In this document: one piece after another, positions 1 through 8,183 of the stretch | Numbering within the stretch: the first letter of the stretch is position 1 | Layout of the letters: the number at the start of each line of letters is the position of its first letter | From: Paraburkholderia acidisoli | Lineage (GTDB): Bacteria; Pseudomonadota; Gammaproteobacteria; Burkholderiales; Burkholderiaceae | Assembly: GCF_009789675.1 (NCBI RefSeq) | Contig: NZ_CP046913.1 | Span: 2,976,001 to 3,040,000 of the forward strand | Reading direction: 5' to 3' | DNA length: 64,000 nt | Notes under the pieces: generated by a model | Seen by the model: only the letters and a program-made list of their open reading frames with translations | Databases searched by the model: none | What the model was told of the DNA's origin: nothing | Translations under genes and position numbers: made by a program

Positions 1-90
1 CACGCGCACCGTATGTCCCGCCTCGAGCAGATTGCCCACGATCGCGGCGCCCATTTCACCGAGACCGATAAAACCGATATCCATCGCCAT
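1..90 (-). CDS. NAD(P)-binding dehydrogenase of the 3-hydroxyisobutyrate / 6-phosphogluconate dehydrogenase family, N-terminus only
   Basis: Only the first 30 codons are inside the window; the rest lies beyond the left edge. The peptide begins MAMDIGFIGLGEMGAAIVGN, a Rossmann dinucleotide-binding loop of the GxGxMG type that opens beta-hydroxyacid dehydrogenases (3-hydroxyisobutyrate dehydrogenase, tartronate semialdehyde reductase and relatives). The ATG at 90 is preceded by an AGGAG ribosome site about six bases upstream, which decides the start over the ATG two codons later. The exact substrate cannot be read from this fragment. Confidence 0.8.
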   Translation of the reverse strand, partial: MAMDIGFIGLGEMGAAIVGNLLEAGHTVRV

Positions 91-390
91 CGTCGTGCTC
101 CTTTCGTTCTTTCGCTTTCGTCAGCCCGTTCGCGGCAGCTTGCGCCTGGCTTCGCGCCTGGCTCTGGGCCATCGACGGGAAACGAGCAGTACAGCACAAC
201 GCGGGCGAGCGCGCCGGAGCGCGGGCAAGCGCGGCGCGGCCGAAGGCCACAGCGAGCGCTGGGCGACGAAGCGCGCGGACCGAATCGCGCAACGCCCGCG
301 CGAAACGAACCGGTGCCCCGATCGCGCGATCCCGCGCGCGCGGGCAAACACGCCTCGGCAGCCATGGCCGCGCGGTGCCATACTGCTTCG
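91..390. other. Intergenic region between two divergent genes
   Basis: This 300-base gap carries the ribosome site of the leftward dehydrogenase and presumably promoters for both flanking genes. It is GC-rich and holds only overlapping open frames with unnatural composition (Arg/Ala rich). I see no hairpin, repeat or RNA gene. Confidence 0.5.
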
Positions 391-1266
391 ATGGTCACCG
401 CCACCTTCCGCTTCTACGAGGAGCTGAACGATTTCCTTGCGCGACCGCTGCGACGGCGCGCGTTCTCCCACGCCTGCGCGCACGACGCCACGGCGAAGCA
501 CATGATCGAGGCGCTCGGCGTGCCGCACACCGAGGTCGAGCTGATCCTCGTGAACGGCGAATCGGTGGGCTTCGATCATCCGCTTGCCGACGGCGACCGC
601 GTGGCCGTGTATCCGAAGTTCGAAGCGCTCGACATCCGCCCGCTGCTGCGCGTGCGCGACGCGCCGCTGCGCGAGCCGCGCTTTATCGCCGACGCGCATC
701 TCGGCGGCCTCGCGCAACTGCTGCGGCTCGCGGGTTTCGACACGCTCTACGACAACCATTTCGCCGACGACGCCATCGAAACGCTCGCGGGCGCCGAGCA
801 GCGCATCGTGCTCTCGCGCGACCGCGAACTGCTCAAGCGCCGCGGCATCACGCACGGCTGCTACGTGCGCGCGCTCAAGCCGCCCGCGCAGGCGCGCGAG
901 ATTTTCGAGCGCCTCGATCTCGCCGCGAGCGCGCGGCCGTTCCGGCTGTGTCTGCTGTGCAACGCGCCGCTACGCCGTGTCGACCGCGACGCCGTGCGCG
1001 AGCGCGTTCCCGAGGGCGTTTTCGCGCGCCAGACGCGCTTCGTGACCTGCGACGTGTGTCGCCGCGTTTTCTGGGAAGGCACGCACTGGCAGCGCATGCG
1101 CACGCTCGTCGACGGCTTGACGCACGAGGCGGCCGCCGCCGCGCGAGCGGGCGACATGCCAGACGATGGGCAGAACGACACGCCGAAGCCAACGCCGAAC
1201 GCATCGGCGCAAAAAACCACCGACGACCATGCCGGCGGCGACGAGGACGCGAACGCGCGCGCCTGA
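391..1266 (+). CDS. Mut7-C RNase domain protein with N-terminal ubiquitin-like domain
   Basis: A 291-residue protein. Residues 1 to about 80 form a ubiquitin/ThiS-like module (Ub-Mut7C; VELILVNGESVGF, then GDRVAVYPKFE). From about residue 95 follows a Mut7-C domain, a PIN-like nuclease fold, with the conserved start FIADAHLGGLAQLLRLAGFD and the acidic stretch YDNHFADD. Two CxxC pairs (C187/C190 and C220/C223) make the zinc ribbon typical of the family. The C-terminal 50 residues are charged and low complexity. I chose the ATG at 391 because the ubiquitin-like fold starts right there; the frame is open further upstream but with non-protein-like composition. RNase activity is predicted for the family from fold similarity; the cellular role is not known. 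Confidence 0.8.
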   Translation: MVTATFRFYEELNDFLARPLRRRAFSHACAHDATAKHMIEALGVPHTEVELILVNGESVGFDHPLADGDRVAVYPKFEALDIRPLLRVRDAPLREPRFIADAHLGGLAQLLRLAGFDTLYDNHFADDAIETLAGAEQRIVLSRDRELLKRRGITHGCYVRALKPPAQAREIFERLDLAASARPFRLCLLCNAPLRRVDRDAVRERVPEGVFARQTRFVTCDVCRRVFWEGTHWQRMRTLVDGLTHEAAAAARAGDMPDDGQNDTPKPTPNASAQKTTDDHAGGDEDANARA

Positions 1267-1344
1267 ACCCGCCCCACGCCGCCATGGACGCACGCGGGCG
1301 AGCGCGTACAATGCGCGCCACCGCATTCCACCGGAGCACGACAG

Positions 1345-1629
1345 ATGGCCATGAAGAAAACCGACCTTGAGAAGAACAAGGCGCTCAAATTGATGCAGGC
1401 GACCCACAAGGCCGGCCCCGACCGCTTCGGCAAGAGCTCGGCGGCGGCGCCCGCGCTCGATCGCCGCGAGCAACGCAAGCTGGACCAGGCGCAAGGCCTC
1501 GTGCCGTTCGCCTGCAAGCTCAACGCCGAACTCGTCGAGAAGCTGAAGGCGCGCGCCGAAGGCCACGAAGGCGGCGTCAACGCGCTGGTCGGCGAACTGC
1601 TCGAAACGGCGCTGGCGAAGGCGTCTTAA
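1345..1629 (+). CDS. Small conserved hypothetical protein, charged and helical
   Basis: A 94-residue protein with no signal peptide or membrane segment. The N-terminal half is Lys/Arg rich (MAMKKTDLEKNKALKLMQ). The C-terminal half (about 50-94) has an amphipathic pattern ending in VGELLETALAKAS. The start has CCGGAG seven bases upstream. Codon use matches the neighbours, and it ends just before a bidirectional terminator, so it is a credible gene. Its length and its lysine-rich head resemble small nucleic-acid-binding or ribbon-helix-helix-like proteins, but I do not recognise a family and assign no function. Confidence 0.65.
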   Translation: MAMKKTDLEKNKALKLMQATHKAGPDRFGKSSAAAPALDRREQRKLDQAQGLVPFACKLNAELVEKLKARAEGHEGGVNALVGELLETALAKAS

Positions 1630-1724
1630 GCGGCGTCGGAATCGGCGTCGGAATCGGCGTCACCCCGGGCGGGACGGCAATCGTCAGATCAATTCCGGCA
1701 CGCCAACCCACCCCGTCGGCGGAC

Positions 1725-1758
1725 GAAAAAAAAGCCAGAGCAAAGCTCTGGCTTTTTT
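1725..1758. terminator. Bidirectional intrinsic terminator
   Basis: A perfect 8-base stem GCCAGAGC / GCTCTGGC with an AAA loop (1734-1752), preceded by eight A and followed by six T. It therefore works in both directions and separates the convergent small genes ending at 1629 and 1775. Confidence 0.92.
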
Positions 1759-1774
1759 CATGGCGAAGGAACGC

Positions 1775-1996
1775 TTAGTTCTGCGCGCCCTTGTCCGACG
1801 TGCCGGCGGCCGAGGCGCTGTCCGAAACGGCAGCGCGCTTGCCGTGATGCTTGAGCTTCTTGTGCGTCTTCTTGGCCTTTGCCGGAGCGCTGGCAGCCGG
1901 AGCCGTTGCAGCGGCGCCCGATGCGTCCTGAGCGAAAGCCTGAACCGAAATAAGTGCGACGGATGCGGCGATGAGCGAGGCGATAATCTTCTTCAT
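1775..1996 (-). CDS. Small secreted Ala/Lys-rich protein
   Basis: A 73-residue protein with a clear Sec signal peptide (MKKIIASLIAASVALISVQA, cleavage after about AFA-QD). The mature part is about 50 residues, Ala/Ser rich at first, then a strongly basic patch KAKKTHKKLKHHGKR, and a polar tail. A GGGGAA stretch lies upstream of the ATG. Short exported basic proteins of this form are common in Burkholderiaceae and are usually unnamed. A periplasmic, polyanion- or envelope-binding role would be a guess. Transcription ends at the hairpin just beyond the stop codon. Confidence 0.75.
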   Translation of the reverse strand: MKKIIASLIAASVALISVQAFAQDASGAAATAPAASAPAKAKKTHKKLKHHGKRAAVSDSASAAGTSDKGAQN

Positions 1997-2410
1997 CTGT
2001 TGTTCCCCAAACCTGACAAATTGACGGCACGTTGTGAATTAGAACAGCGCAAGCCGCGAAACGATCCGTTGGCCGATCTGACGGCGTTTCGCGCGATGCA
2101 GTATTACGCAGCGTAGGGCATTTGTCATCCGTAAATCCCCGCGAACGCGCCGGTTGTATTTTCCGGACGACACCCGCCTTTCAATTGGGATACGATCGAT
2201 GTTTGCGCGGCGTTTTTCACGCTTTTTTCGCGCGTCATGGGGCGCAAATCGGGCTTTGCCGCGTCGCGATCAGTACGATCGATTCGTATGATCGATTCGC
2301 GGGCTCACCTGGACTTCCGCTGCCCAGGTTCGAGTCGCCTGTTCGTCCCACGCCGCGCATTGCCGCTCGCATTCGCCCGCACCCGCCCTCCGCACCACCG
2401 AGTTTTCGCC
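1997..2410. other. Intergenic region with an inverted repeat
   Basis: About 414 bases between the divergent secreted-protein gene and the DMT exporter. It includes an inverted repeat CGCGAAACG (2055-2063) / CGTTTCGCG (2085-2093) with an inner CCGT/ACGG pairing, which can fold into one hairpin. No T-run follows it, so it may be an operator or a leader structure. No gene is supported here, although the frame of the exporter is open back to 2237. Confidence 0.45.
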
Positions 2411-3355
2411 TTGAAATCCGCCACCCGCCGCCATGTGCGCGCCAATCTGCTGATGCTCGTCGCCGCCCTGATCTGGGGGTCGGCGTTCGTCGCCCAACGC
2501 CTGAGCCTCGACGCCATTGGCCCGTTCCTTTTCACCGGCATCCGCTTTCTGCTGGGCGCGGCCGTCGTGCTCACGTTCGTGGGACTGCGCCGCCGCGCCA
2601 ATCGCGCAAACCTGGCCGCCGCGCCGCTCTTCGACGCCGCAGTGATGCGCTCGGGCGCGGTGCTCGGCCTCGTGCTCGCGGTCGCCATCTCGCTGCAGCA
2701 GATCGGCCTCGGCTACACGAAAATTGCCAATGCGGGCTTCATCAGCTCGCTTTATGTCGTGATCGTGCCGATTTTCGGCGTGTTCCTGCGCCATCGCACG
2801 GGCGCGGGCACGTGGATCGGCGCGGCGCTCGCGGCCGTCGGGCTCTATTTCCTCAGCATCAGCGAGCATTTTTCGGTGATGGACGGCGACTGGTATCAAC
2901 TCGGCTGCGCCATCGTGATTTCCGTGCAGGTGATGCTCGTGAGCCACTACGCGCCGCGGCACGACCCGCTCGCGCTTTCCATCGTGCAGTTCGTCGCGTG
3001 CGGCGCGGTGTGTCTCGCGATCGGCCTCGCGTGCGAACCGCTGCGTCTCGCCGATGTCGTGCGCGCCGCGCCCACGATCCTGTATGGCGGCGCGCTCTCT
3101 GTCGGCGTGGCCTACACGCTGCAGGTGGTCGCGCAGCGCGACGCCGCGCCCGCGCACGCCGCCGTGATCTTCAGCATGGAAGGCGTGTTCGCGGCCATCG
3201 CGGGTTGGGCGGCGCTCGGCGAAACGCTCACGGCGCGCGCGCTCGGCGGCTGCGCGCTGATGCTCGGCGGTTTGCTCGCGTGTCAATTGCTGCCCGCGTG
3301 GCAGGCGCGCGCGCGGGCACGGCAAGCCGCGACCCACCCGGCCGAAACGGTTTAG
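2411..3355 (+). CDS. EamA/DMT-family drug/metabolite exporter
   Basis: A 314-residue inner-membrane protein with about ten transmembrane helices in two EamA repeats. The first begins LLMLVAALIWGSAFVAQ with the family's WG(S/T)xF motif; the second ends in the characteristic SMEGVFAAIAGWAALGE followed by a last helix. EamA proteins export amino acids or small metabolites by proton exchange; the substrate is not readable. The start is uncertain: TTG at 2411 or GTG at 2435 place the N-terminus just before helix 1, while an ATG at 2237 would add about 58 unlikely residues. A terminator hairpin follows. Confidence 0.82.
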   Translation: MKSATRRHVRANLLMLVAALIWGSAFVAQRLSLDAIGPFLFTGIRFLLGAAVVLTFVGLRRRANRANLAAAPLFDAAVMRSGAVLGLVLAVAISLQQIGLGYTKIANAGFISSLYVVIVPIFGVFLRHRTGAGTWIGAALAAVGLYFLSISEHFSVMDGDWYQLGCAIVISVQVMLVSHYAPRHDPLALSIVQFVACGAVCLAIGLACEPLRLADVVRAAPTILYGGALSVGVAYTLQVVAQRDAAPAHAAVIFSMEGVFAAIAGWAALGETLTARALGGCALMLGGLLACQLLPAWQARARARQAATHPAETV

Positions 3356-3466
3356 CGGAGGCGGACGCGAGCGCCGCGGATTGCGCGATGCGATTCGTCG
3401 TGGGCGCCGCCTGATGCGTGCGGTTTCTCGCGCGCCTACCCCACCGATCCCGTTTCAAAAACTTCG

Positions 3467-3497
3467 AAAAACGTCGCCTGCGAGCGGCGTTTTTTTT
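3467..3497 (+). terminator. Intrinsic terminator after the DMT exporter
   Basis: Stem AACGTCGC / GCGGCGTT (one G-T pair) with a short loop, followed by a run of eight T. It lies about 110 bases beyond the exporter stop codon. Confidence 0.7.
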
Positions 3498-3507
3498 CGC
3501 GCTGGCC

Positions 3508-3810
3508 ACGGGCTGTGGACAAGATGCGCGCGCAACGAATTCGGCCGAGTTATCCACGTCATCCTCTGGACAAACTGGGGACGACCTGGCGAACGAACTG
3601 TGGATGAGTTCTTGATAACTTCACTTCGCGGGCAAACGGTCGAAAAGTTATCCCCGAAGCGCAAAACGCGTACAGCGCTTGTCCGCATGGCTGTCCTTTT
3701 CGCATCGATTTGAACCGGCACGCAATTTCTGGGTTGTCCACATCTCATCCCAGGGCTTGTTAACAACTACTACCTATAAATATAAATACTCATATAACTA
3801 TGAGAAGAAG
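3508..3810. other. Cluster of DnaA-box-like 9-mers next to an AT-rich block (origin-like)
   Basis: Against the DnaA consensus TTATCCACA, four sites match at 8 of 9 positions: 3514-3522 (minus), 3550-3558 (plus), 3599-3607 (minus) and 3734-3742 (plus). Three weaker sites match at 7 of 9: 3565-3573, 3648-3656 and 3679-3687. Directly beside them, 3757-3805 is strikingly AT-rich for this genome (TTGTTAACAACTAC, then CTATAAATATAAATAC), like a DNA unwinding element. No gene is supported in the 538-base gap 3356-3893. The arrangement looks like a bacterial oriC or a DnaA-titration/reactivation site, but dnaA, dnaN, rpmH and parAB are not in the window, and the flanking genes mostly run toward this point rather than away from it. 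Identity as the active origin is unproven. Confidence 0.6.
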
Positions 3811-3893
3811 TACGTCGCTCGCTGCGCTCGCGTGCTGCGCTTGCGCGCAGTGAAATGAGAAACGCGCCGGTCGCGAAGCGTCGACGTGAAAAA

Positions 3894-4403
3894 CTACATG
3901 CGCGCGATGCGATCGACGAAGCGCGGCACACCGAGCAACGCGCGTCGCGCGATCGAGCGGCGAATATCGTGACGCGTGCCCGAGAACGCGACCGTCTCGC
4001 TTTCGCAATACACGCGGTCGCCGTGGCGGCAGGCCCACGCGAAGCAGTGCGCCACGACGGCGCGCGGATCGTCGTGATCGAGCGATAACGTGCCCATGCT
4101 GGCGAACGCAACGGTCGCCGCGTTGGCGGGATGCAGCGCAGGCGGCCCGAGCGCGCCTTGCGCGGCTTCGCGCGCGACGGCCTCGCTCAGCGCACCTTCG
4201 CGGTCGAGCGTCGGCGCCTGGACGCCCGGAAGCGTCCTGATGGCGGCTTCCGGGTAAGCGATGTAGCCCAGCGCGAGACAACGCGGCGCGCCGCGCTGTT
4301 CGGCCAGCATCGCGGCGATCGCGCCCGCCGTGCAGGTTTCCACGCTCGCGAGCACGAGCGAACGCGAGATCAGATACCCGACGATCTGCTTCGAAACGTT
4401 CAT
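3894..4403 (-). CDS. CinA C-terminal-domain amidase (nicotinamide-nucleotide amidase type)
   Basis: A 169-residue stand-alone CinA C-terminal domain (PncC type), which deamidates nicotinamide mononucleotide to nicotinate mononucleotide in pyridine-nucleotide salvage. The N-terminal motif SVETCTAGAIAAMLAEQRGA matches the family's catalytic SxExCTGG region (here CTAG rather than CTGG). A partial family signature GYIAYPEAAI stands where (V/I)xY(S/T)NxxK is usual. The central AxMGTLSLD corresponds to the usual GIAGP region but is divergent. The substitutions in these motifs make activity less certain than for canonical PncC. The ATG at 4403 has no strong ribosome site. Confidence 0.7.
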   Translation of the reverse strand: MNVSKQIVGYLISRSLVLASVETCTAGAIAAMLAEQRGAPRCLALGYIAYPEAAIRTLPGVQAPTLDREGALSEAVAREAAQGALGPPALHPANAATVAFASMGTLSLDHDDPRAVVAHCFAWACRHGDRVYCESETVAFSGTRHDIRRSIARRALLGVPRFVDRIARM

Positions 4404-4511
4404 CGTTGATTCATTTCGGGAGAGGGAAGCGACGAGTGTCGCATGGGGGCGTTTTGCCCGATCCGCGTCTGGCGCGCCTGGGTATCGCCACTTCATGGGC
4501 GCGACATCGCC

Positions 4512-4547
4512 ATGAAAAGGCGTGCCTCCTTTCGGAGGCACGCCTTT
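4512..4547 (-). terminator. Strong hairpin terminator downstream of the sirtuin gene
   Basis: A 14-base perfect stem AAAGGCGTGCCTCC / GGAGGCACGCCTTT with a four-base loop. On the minus strand it runs into TTTT. It lies between the sirtuin stop codon and the CinA-like gene, so it should end the sirtuin transcript. Confidence 0.85.
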
Positions 4548-4603
4548 GCGGGAACGCCGGAACACCAGTGCCGATCCGCGGCCGCGCTTTTACGACGACG
4601 CGT

Positions 4604-4673
4604 GCGCCACTAACCGTGCGCGACTAGCCGTCCGCCACTAACCGTGCGTCACTAGCCGTGCGCGACTAGCCGT
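4604..4673. repeat. Five 14-bp tandem repeats covering the stop codon of the sirtuin gene
   Basis: Five head-to-tail 14-base units (4604, 4618, 4632, 4646, 4660) alternate between GCGCCACTAACCGT-like and GCGCGACTAGCCGT-like versions. Read on the minus strand each unit holds a TAG stop triplet. The rightmost unit contains the actual end of the sirtuin gene; the others lie downstream. Because 14 is not a multiple of three, the copies put stops in all frames. Confidence 0.9.
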
Positions 4674-5466
4674 GCGCCATCATCTTCGCGATCGCCGGTT
4701 CGAGCTGCCGCAGCCCCACCGTCGCCGGTTCGGCCTCGACCACGCCGAAGCATTCGGTACGGCGCGGCGCCGGATCGACGAGAAAATTCCGCGCGTGCTG
4801 GCCGTAACGCGACGGCGGCAACAGCCGCTCGGGCGGAATGACCTCGAAGGCCGTGCCCACCGCGATGAAAATATCGTCGTCGCTCATGTCGCGCTGGATG
4901 CGCCAGAGCGTTTCGTACTCGGGCGCGGCCTCGTTGAAAAACACCACGCCGGGTTTTACGCCATCGACCTGACCGCATGCCGGACACGCGGCTTGCGGAT
5001 CGAGGCCGGGGCCCGAGGCGGGAAAGCGGTAGTCGCAGTCGGTGCAGAGCAGCGAAATCATGTCGCCGTGCAGATGCGTGACCTGACGCGCGCCGGCCTG
5101 CTCGAGCATGGCGTCGATATTCTGCGTGACGAGATGCACGCGCTCCGTGCCCCACGTGTTCTGCCATTGCGCGAGCAGGCGATGCGCGTCGTTGGGGCGC
5201 GCGCCGCCGCACTCGGCAATGCGCTGGTTGTAGAAGCGGAACACCGCGGGCCGGTTGCGGCGCCACGTGAGGTAGTTGCAGACCTCGTCGATGCTCGCGT
5301 GCGACCAGATGCCGTCGCCGGTGCGAAACGTCGAGATGCCGCTTTCCGCCGAAAGCCCCGCGCCGGAAAACACGAAGAGACGCGGCAGCCGTTTGCTGGC
5401 CGTGGAGGGCGTGGGTTGCTGCGCGGCGGGTTGCCCCGCTGGTTGCCCGGTTTGCGATTGAGTCAC
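4666..5466 (-). CDS. Sir2-family NAD-dependent protein deacylase
   Basis: A 266-residue sirtuin removing acyl groups from lysine with NAD as co-substrate. Visible motifs are GAGLSAESG (35-43) and STFR for NAD, TQNID (115-119), catalytic His133 in HLHGD, a zinc site C141/C144 and C161/C164, and KPGVVFFNE (171-179). The late GTS motif reads GTAFEV, a small departure. The first 25 residues are a Gln/Pro/Ala-rich tail. The start is a GTG at 5466 because CAGGAG lies six bases upstream; the frame is open further but basic and unlikely. The Tyr/Arg pair of the desuccinylase class is not obvious, so the acyl preference is left open. The 3' end lies in a tandem repeat. Confidence 0.88.
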   Translation of the reverse strand: MTQSQTGQPAGQPAAQQPTPSTASKRLPRLFVFSGAGLSAESGISTFRTGDGIWSHASIDEVCNYLTWRRNRPAVFRFYNQRIAECGGARPNDAHRLLAQWQNTWGTERVHLVTQNIDAMLEQAGARQVTHLHGDMISLLCTDCDYRFPASGPGLDPQAACPACGQVDGVKPGVVFFNEAAPEYETLWRIQRDMSDDDIFIAVGTAFEVIPPERLLPPSRYGQHARNFLVDPAPRRTECFGVVEAEPATVGLRQLEPAIAKMMAHG

Positions 5467-5790
5467 GTGCGTCTCCTGAATGCGTTGGCCGCCATTATGG
5501 CGCGCGCGGCGGCGTTCGCGGCTGCGGCGCCGGGCAACCCGCACATGGCAAGCGTGCGTGACAGCGCGCCCGGCGCGCTGAGAGGCCGCTGGTGCGTTTG
5601 CGCCGATACTCTCGAGGCCAGGGGCGCGGGATATCGCCACGAGCGCGTCCGGCGGCCTGTATACCGCCGCGTGCTGCGTACGTTAGCGCACGGTCAGGGT
5701 GGCAACCCGGCGCGACAGTGCGGATGGCTGCTTTGCTCGCCGCCCAGATTGCGGCTTCTTCGCCACGCTTCCACGCTCCCGGAGGTTGCC
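5467..5790. other. Intergenic region without recognised features
   Basis: 324 bases between the divergent sirtuin gene and the small exported protein. Both ribosome sites are at its ends (CAGGAG for the sirtuin, GGAGG for the exported protein). I see no clear promoter hexamers, repeats or hairpins. Confidence 0.4.
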
Positions 5791-6183
5791 ATGCGCGTTT
5801 CGCTTGCGCTCCTGCTCCCGCTTCTCGCCATCGTCCTGACCGCGTCGGCCGCCGCACGCGCCGACGACGCCCCGCCGCCCAAACCCACGCGCGAGCAGTT
5901 GCTGAGCGCCCTGCCCGGCAAGCGCCTGTCCTACGTCTCGCACTCGGGACGCACGGTCCAGTGGGTCAGCAACGCCGACGGCACGGCCATGCTCAACATC
6001 TCGCCCGCGCTCGGCAGCAAGCACGCGAGCGGCGCGAGCGCGCCGGGGCGCTGGTCCGTCAACGAGCACGGCAAGTACTGCATGGACGAAGACTGGCCCA
6101 CGGACCATGGCGGTCCGAATCACTGGTGCCGCAACGTCACGTTCGACGGCGACGGCGCGCCCGTGCTCGAAACGCGCGAGTGA
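5791..6183 (+). CDS. Small exported protein, DUF995-like
   Basis: A 130-residue protein with a Sec signal peptide of about 24 residues (hydrophobic core LALLLPLLAIVLTA, cleavage near ARA-DD). The mature domain has GKRLSYVSHSG, then GRWSVNEHGKYCMDEDW and NHWCRNVTFDG, with two cysteines that could pair in the periplasm. The pattern of a Trp-rich beta sheet with a late G-x-Y-C-x-D resembles DUF995-type domains, an assignment I make only tentatively. GGAGG stands five bases before the ATG. It is monocistronic and ends at a shared terminator. Function unknown. Confidence 0.72.
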   Translation: MRVSLALLLPLLAIVLTASAAARADDAPPPKPTREQLLSALPGKRLSYVSHSGRTVQWVSNADGTAMLNISPALGSKHASGASAPGRWSVNEHGKYCMDEDWPTDHGGPNHWCRNVTFDGDGAPVLETRE

Positions 6184-6211
6184 TTCGCGGCCACGGATTC
6201 GCGGCCATAAA

Positions 6212-6241
6212 AAAAGCGCCGGACTCGCATCCGGCGCTTTT
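6212..6241. terminator. Bidirectional intrinsic terminator
   Basis: Stem AAAAGCGCCGGA / TCCGGCGCTTTT with a six-base loop, flanked by A and T runs, between the convergent small exported protein gene and glmS. Confidence 0.92.
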
Positions 6242-6285
6242 GTTCTTGCGTGAGGCGGCGTTCAGAAAACGCCCGCGTTACCCCG

Positions 6286-8103
6286 TCACTCCACCGTCAC
6301 CGACTTCGCGAGGTTACGCGGCTTGTCCACGTCGGTGCCGCGCGCGCACGCCGTGTGGTACGCGAGCAGTTGCAGCGGCACGGTGTGCAGGATCGGCGAA
6401 AGCATGCCGTAGTTTTCCGGCATGCGGATCACGTGGATGCCGTCTTCGCTCGTGATGTGCGTGTCCGAGTCGGCGAACACATAAAGCTGGCCGCCGCGCG
6501 CGCGCACTTCCTGCATGTTCGACTTGAGCTTTTCGAGCAGCGTGTCGTTGGGCGCGACCGTGACCACGGGCATCGCTTCCGTCACGAGCGCGAGCGGGCC
6601 GTGCTTGAGTTCGCCCGCCGGATACGCTTCCGCGTGGATGTACGAGATTTCCTTGAGCTTGAGCGCGCCTTCGAGCGCGATCGGGTAATGCAGACCGCGG
6701 CCGAGGAACAGCGCGTTTTCCTTGCGCGCGAACTCTTCCGACCACGCGATGATCTGCGGCTCCAGCGCGAGCACGCCGTTGAGCGCGGCCGGCAGATGGC
6801 GCAGCAGCTTGAGGTAGTTGGCTTCCTGCTCCGCGTTCACGTGACCGCGCAGCTTGCCGAGCGTGACCGCGAGGATGAACAGGCCGACCAGCTGCGTGGT
6901 GAACGCCTTGGTCGACGCCACGCCAATTTCGCGCCCGGCGTGCGTGAGGAAGTTGAGTTCGGTGAGACGCACCATCGCGCTCGTGCCCACGTTGCACACG
7001 GCGAGCGTATGCGTCATGCCGAGCGATTGCGCGTGCTTGAGCGCCGCGAGCGTGTCCGCCGTTTCGCCCGACTGCGAGATGGTCAGCACGAGCGAACGCG
7101 GATTCGGCACCGACTCGCGGTAGCGGTACTCGCTCGCGATCTCGACTTCGGTGCGGATCTTCGCGACCGATTCGAGCCAGTACTTCGCCGTGAGGCCCGC
7201 GTAGTAGCTCGTGCCGCACGCGAGAATCAGGATGTTGTCGATGTCGTTGAACACCGCGCCGGCGTTCTCGCCGAACAGGCTCGCGTCGAAACCGTCCGCG
7301 GGCGGGATCGTGTCCGAGATCGCGCGCGGCTGCTCGAAGATTTCCTTCTGCATGTAGTGGCGATACGGGCCGAGATCGACCGCGCCGCCGTACGCCTGCA
7401 CGTCGCGCGCTTCCCGTGCGACCAGGTTGCCCGCGCGGTCGGCGATACGCACGCCTTCGAGCGTGATTTCGCAGACGTCGCCTTCTTCGAGGTAGCTGAT
7501 GCGCTCGGCGCTGCCCGCGATCGCGAGCGCGTCCGAGGCGATGAAGTTTTCGTGGCTGCCGTAGCCCACCACGAGCGGCGAGCCCGCGCGCGCGCCCACC
7601 ACCGTGTGCGGCTGATCCTTGTGCACCACGCCAATCGCATACGCGCCCGCGAGTTGCTGCACGGCCTTGCGCACGGCGGCGAAGATGTCGCCTTCGTAGA
7701 CGCTGTGGATCAGGTGGGCGATGACTTCCGTGTCGGTCTGCGAGACGAACTCGTAGCCCTTGGCCTTGAGCGTTTCGCGCAGCGACTCGTAGTTTTCGAT
7801 GATGCCGTTGTGCACGATCGCGAGCGCTTCGCTCGAGAAGATCGGGTGCGCGTTGTTGACCGTGGGCGCGCCGTGCGTGGCCCAGCGCGTGTGCGCGATG
7901 CCGGTCACGCCCTCGAAGTGCGCCGCGCGCACCTGGTCTTCGAGTTCGGACACGCGCGCGACGCTGCGCATGCGCTGCGGGCCCGCGCTCGTGACGATCG
8001 CCACGCCGCACGAATCGTAGCCGCGATACTCGAGGCGACGCAGTCCTTCGATGAGGACGGGAACGATATTACGTTGCGCAACCGCGCCGACGATGCCGCA
8101 CAT
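6286..8103 (-). CDS. glmS: Glutamine-fructose-6-phosphate aminotransferase (isomerizing)
   Basis: A 605-residue cytoplasmic enzyme making glucosamine-6-phosphate from fructose-6-phosphate and glutamine, the first step toward UDP-GlcNAc. The chain starts MCGIVGAV, so the catalytic Cys is exposed after Met removal. The N-terminal half is the class II glutamine amidotransferase domain ([16 protein letters not shown]). Two SIS sugar-isomerase domains follow ([19 protein letters not shown]), and it ends [13 protein letters not shown], the usual GlmS tail. Length is as expected. The start is fixed by the MCGI sequence with AAGGAC upstream. It follows glmU on the same strand with an 80-base gap, so the two UDP-GlcNAc genes are probably co-transcribed. 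No glmS ribozyme is seen. Confidence 0.98.
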   Translation of the reverse strand: MCGIVGAVAQRNIVPVLIEGLRRLEYRGYDSCGVAIVTSAGPQRMRSVARVSELEDQVRAAHFEGVTGIAHTRWATHGAPTVNNAHPIFSSEALAIVHNGIIENYESLRETLKAKGYEFVSQTDTEVIAHLIHSVYEGDIFAAVRKAVQQLAGAYAIGVVHKDQPHTVVGARAGSPLVVGYGSHENFIASDALAIAGSAERISYLEEGDVCEITLEGVRIADRAGNLVAREARDVQAYGGAVDLGPYRHYMQKEIFEQPRAISDTIPPADGFDASLFGENAGAVFNDIDNILILACGTSYYAGLTAKYWLESVAKIRTEVEIASEYRYRESVPNPRSLVLTISQSGETADTLAALKHAQSLGMTHTLAVCNVGTSAMVRLTELNFLTHAGREIGVASTKAFTTQLVGLFILAVTLGKLRGHVNAEQEANYLKLLRHLPAALNGVLALEPQIIAWSEEFARKENALFLGRGLHYPIALEGALKLKEISYIHAEAYPAGELKHGPLALVTEAMPVVTVAPNDTLLEKLKSNMQEVRARGGQLYVFADSDTHITSEDGIHVIRMPENYGMLSPILHTVPLQLLAYHTACARGTDVDKPRNLAKSVTVE

Positions 8104-8183
8104 GGATTCGGTCCTTTTGCAATGCGTTTGCAATGAATGGCCAACGCGGCACGCCGCTCACGCAGCGCGCCGCGCGCCGTTGA

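Noticed and set aside
1997..2410. Small RNA at the 2055-2093 hairpin
   Set aside because: No promoter or terminator T-run surrounds the hairpin; an operator is as likely, so no RNA gene is claimed.
6250..8136. A 628-codon open frame opposite glmS
   Set aside because: It is a shadow of glmS on the other strand, rich in Arg, His and Val, with no family resemblance; such mirror frames are normal at this GC content.
8104..8183. A glmS ribozyme in the leader
   Set aside because: That ribozyme is known from Gram-positive bacteria; the 80-base gap before glmS has no such core and the gene follows glmU in an operon.
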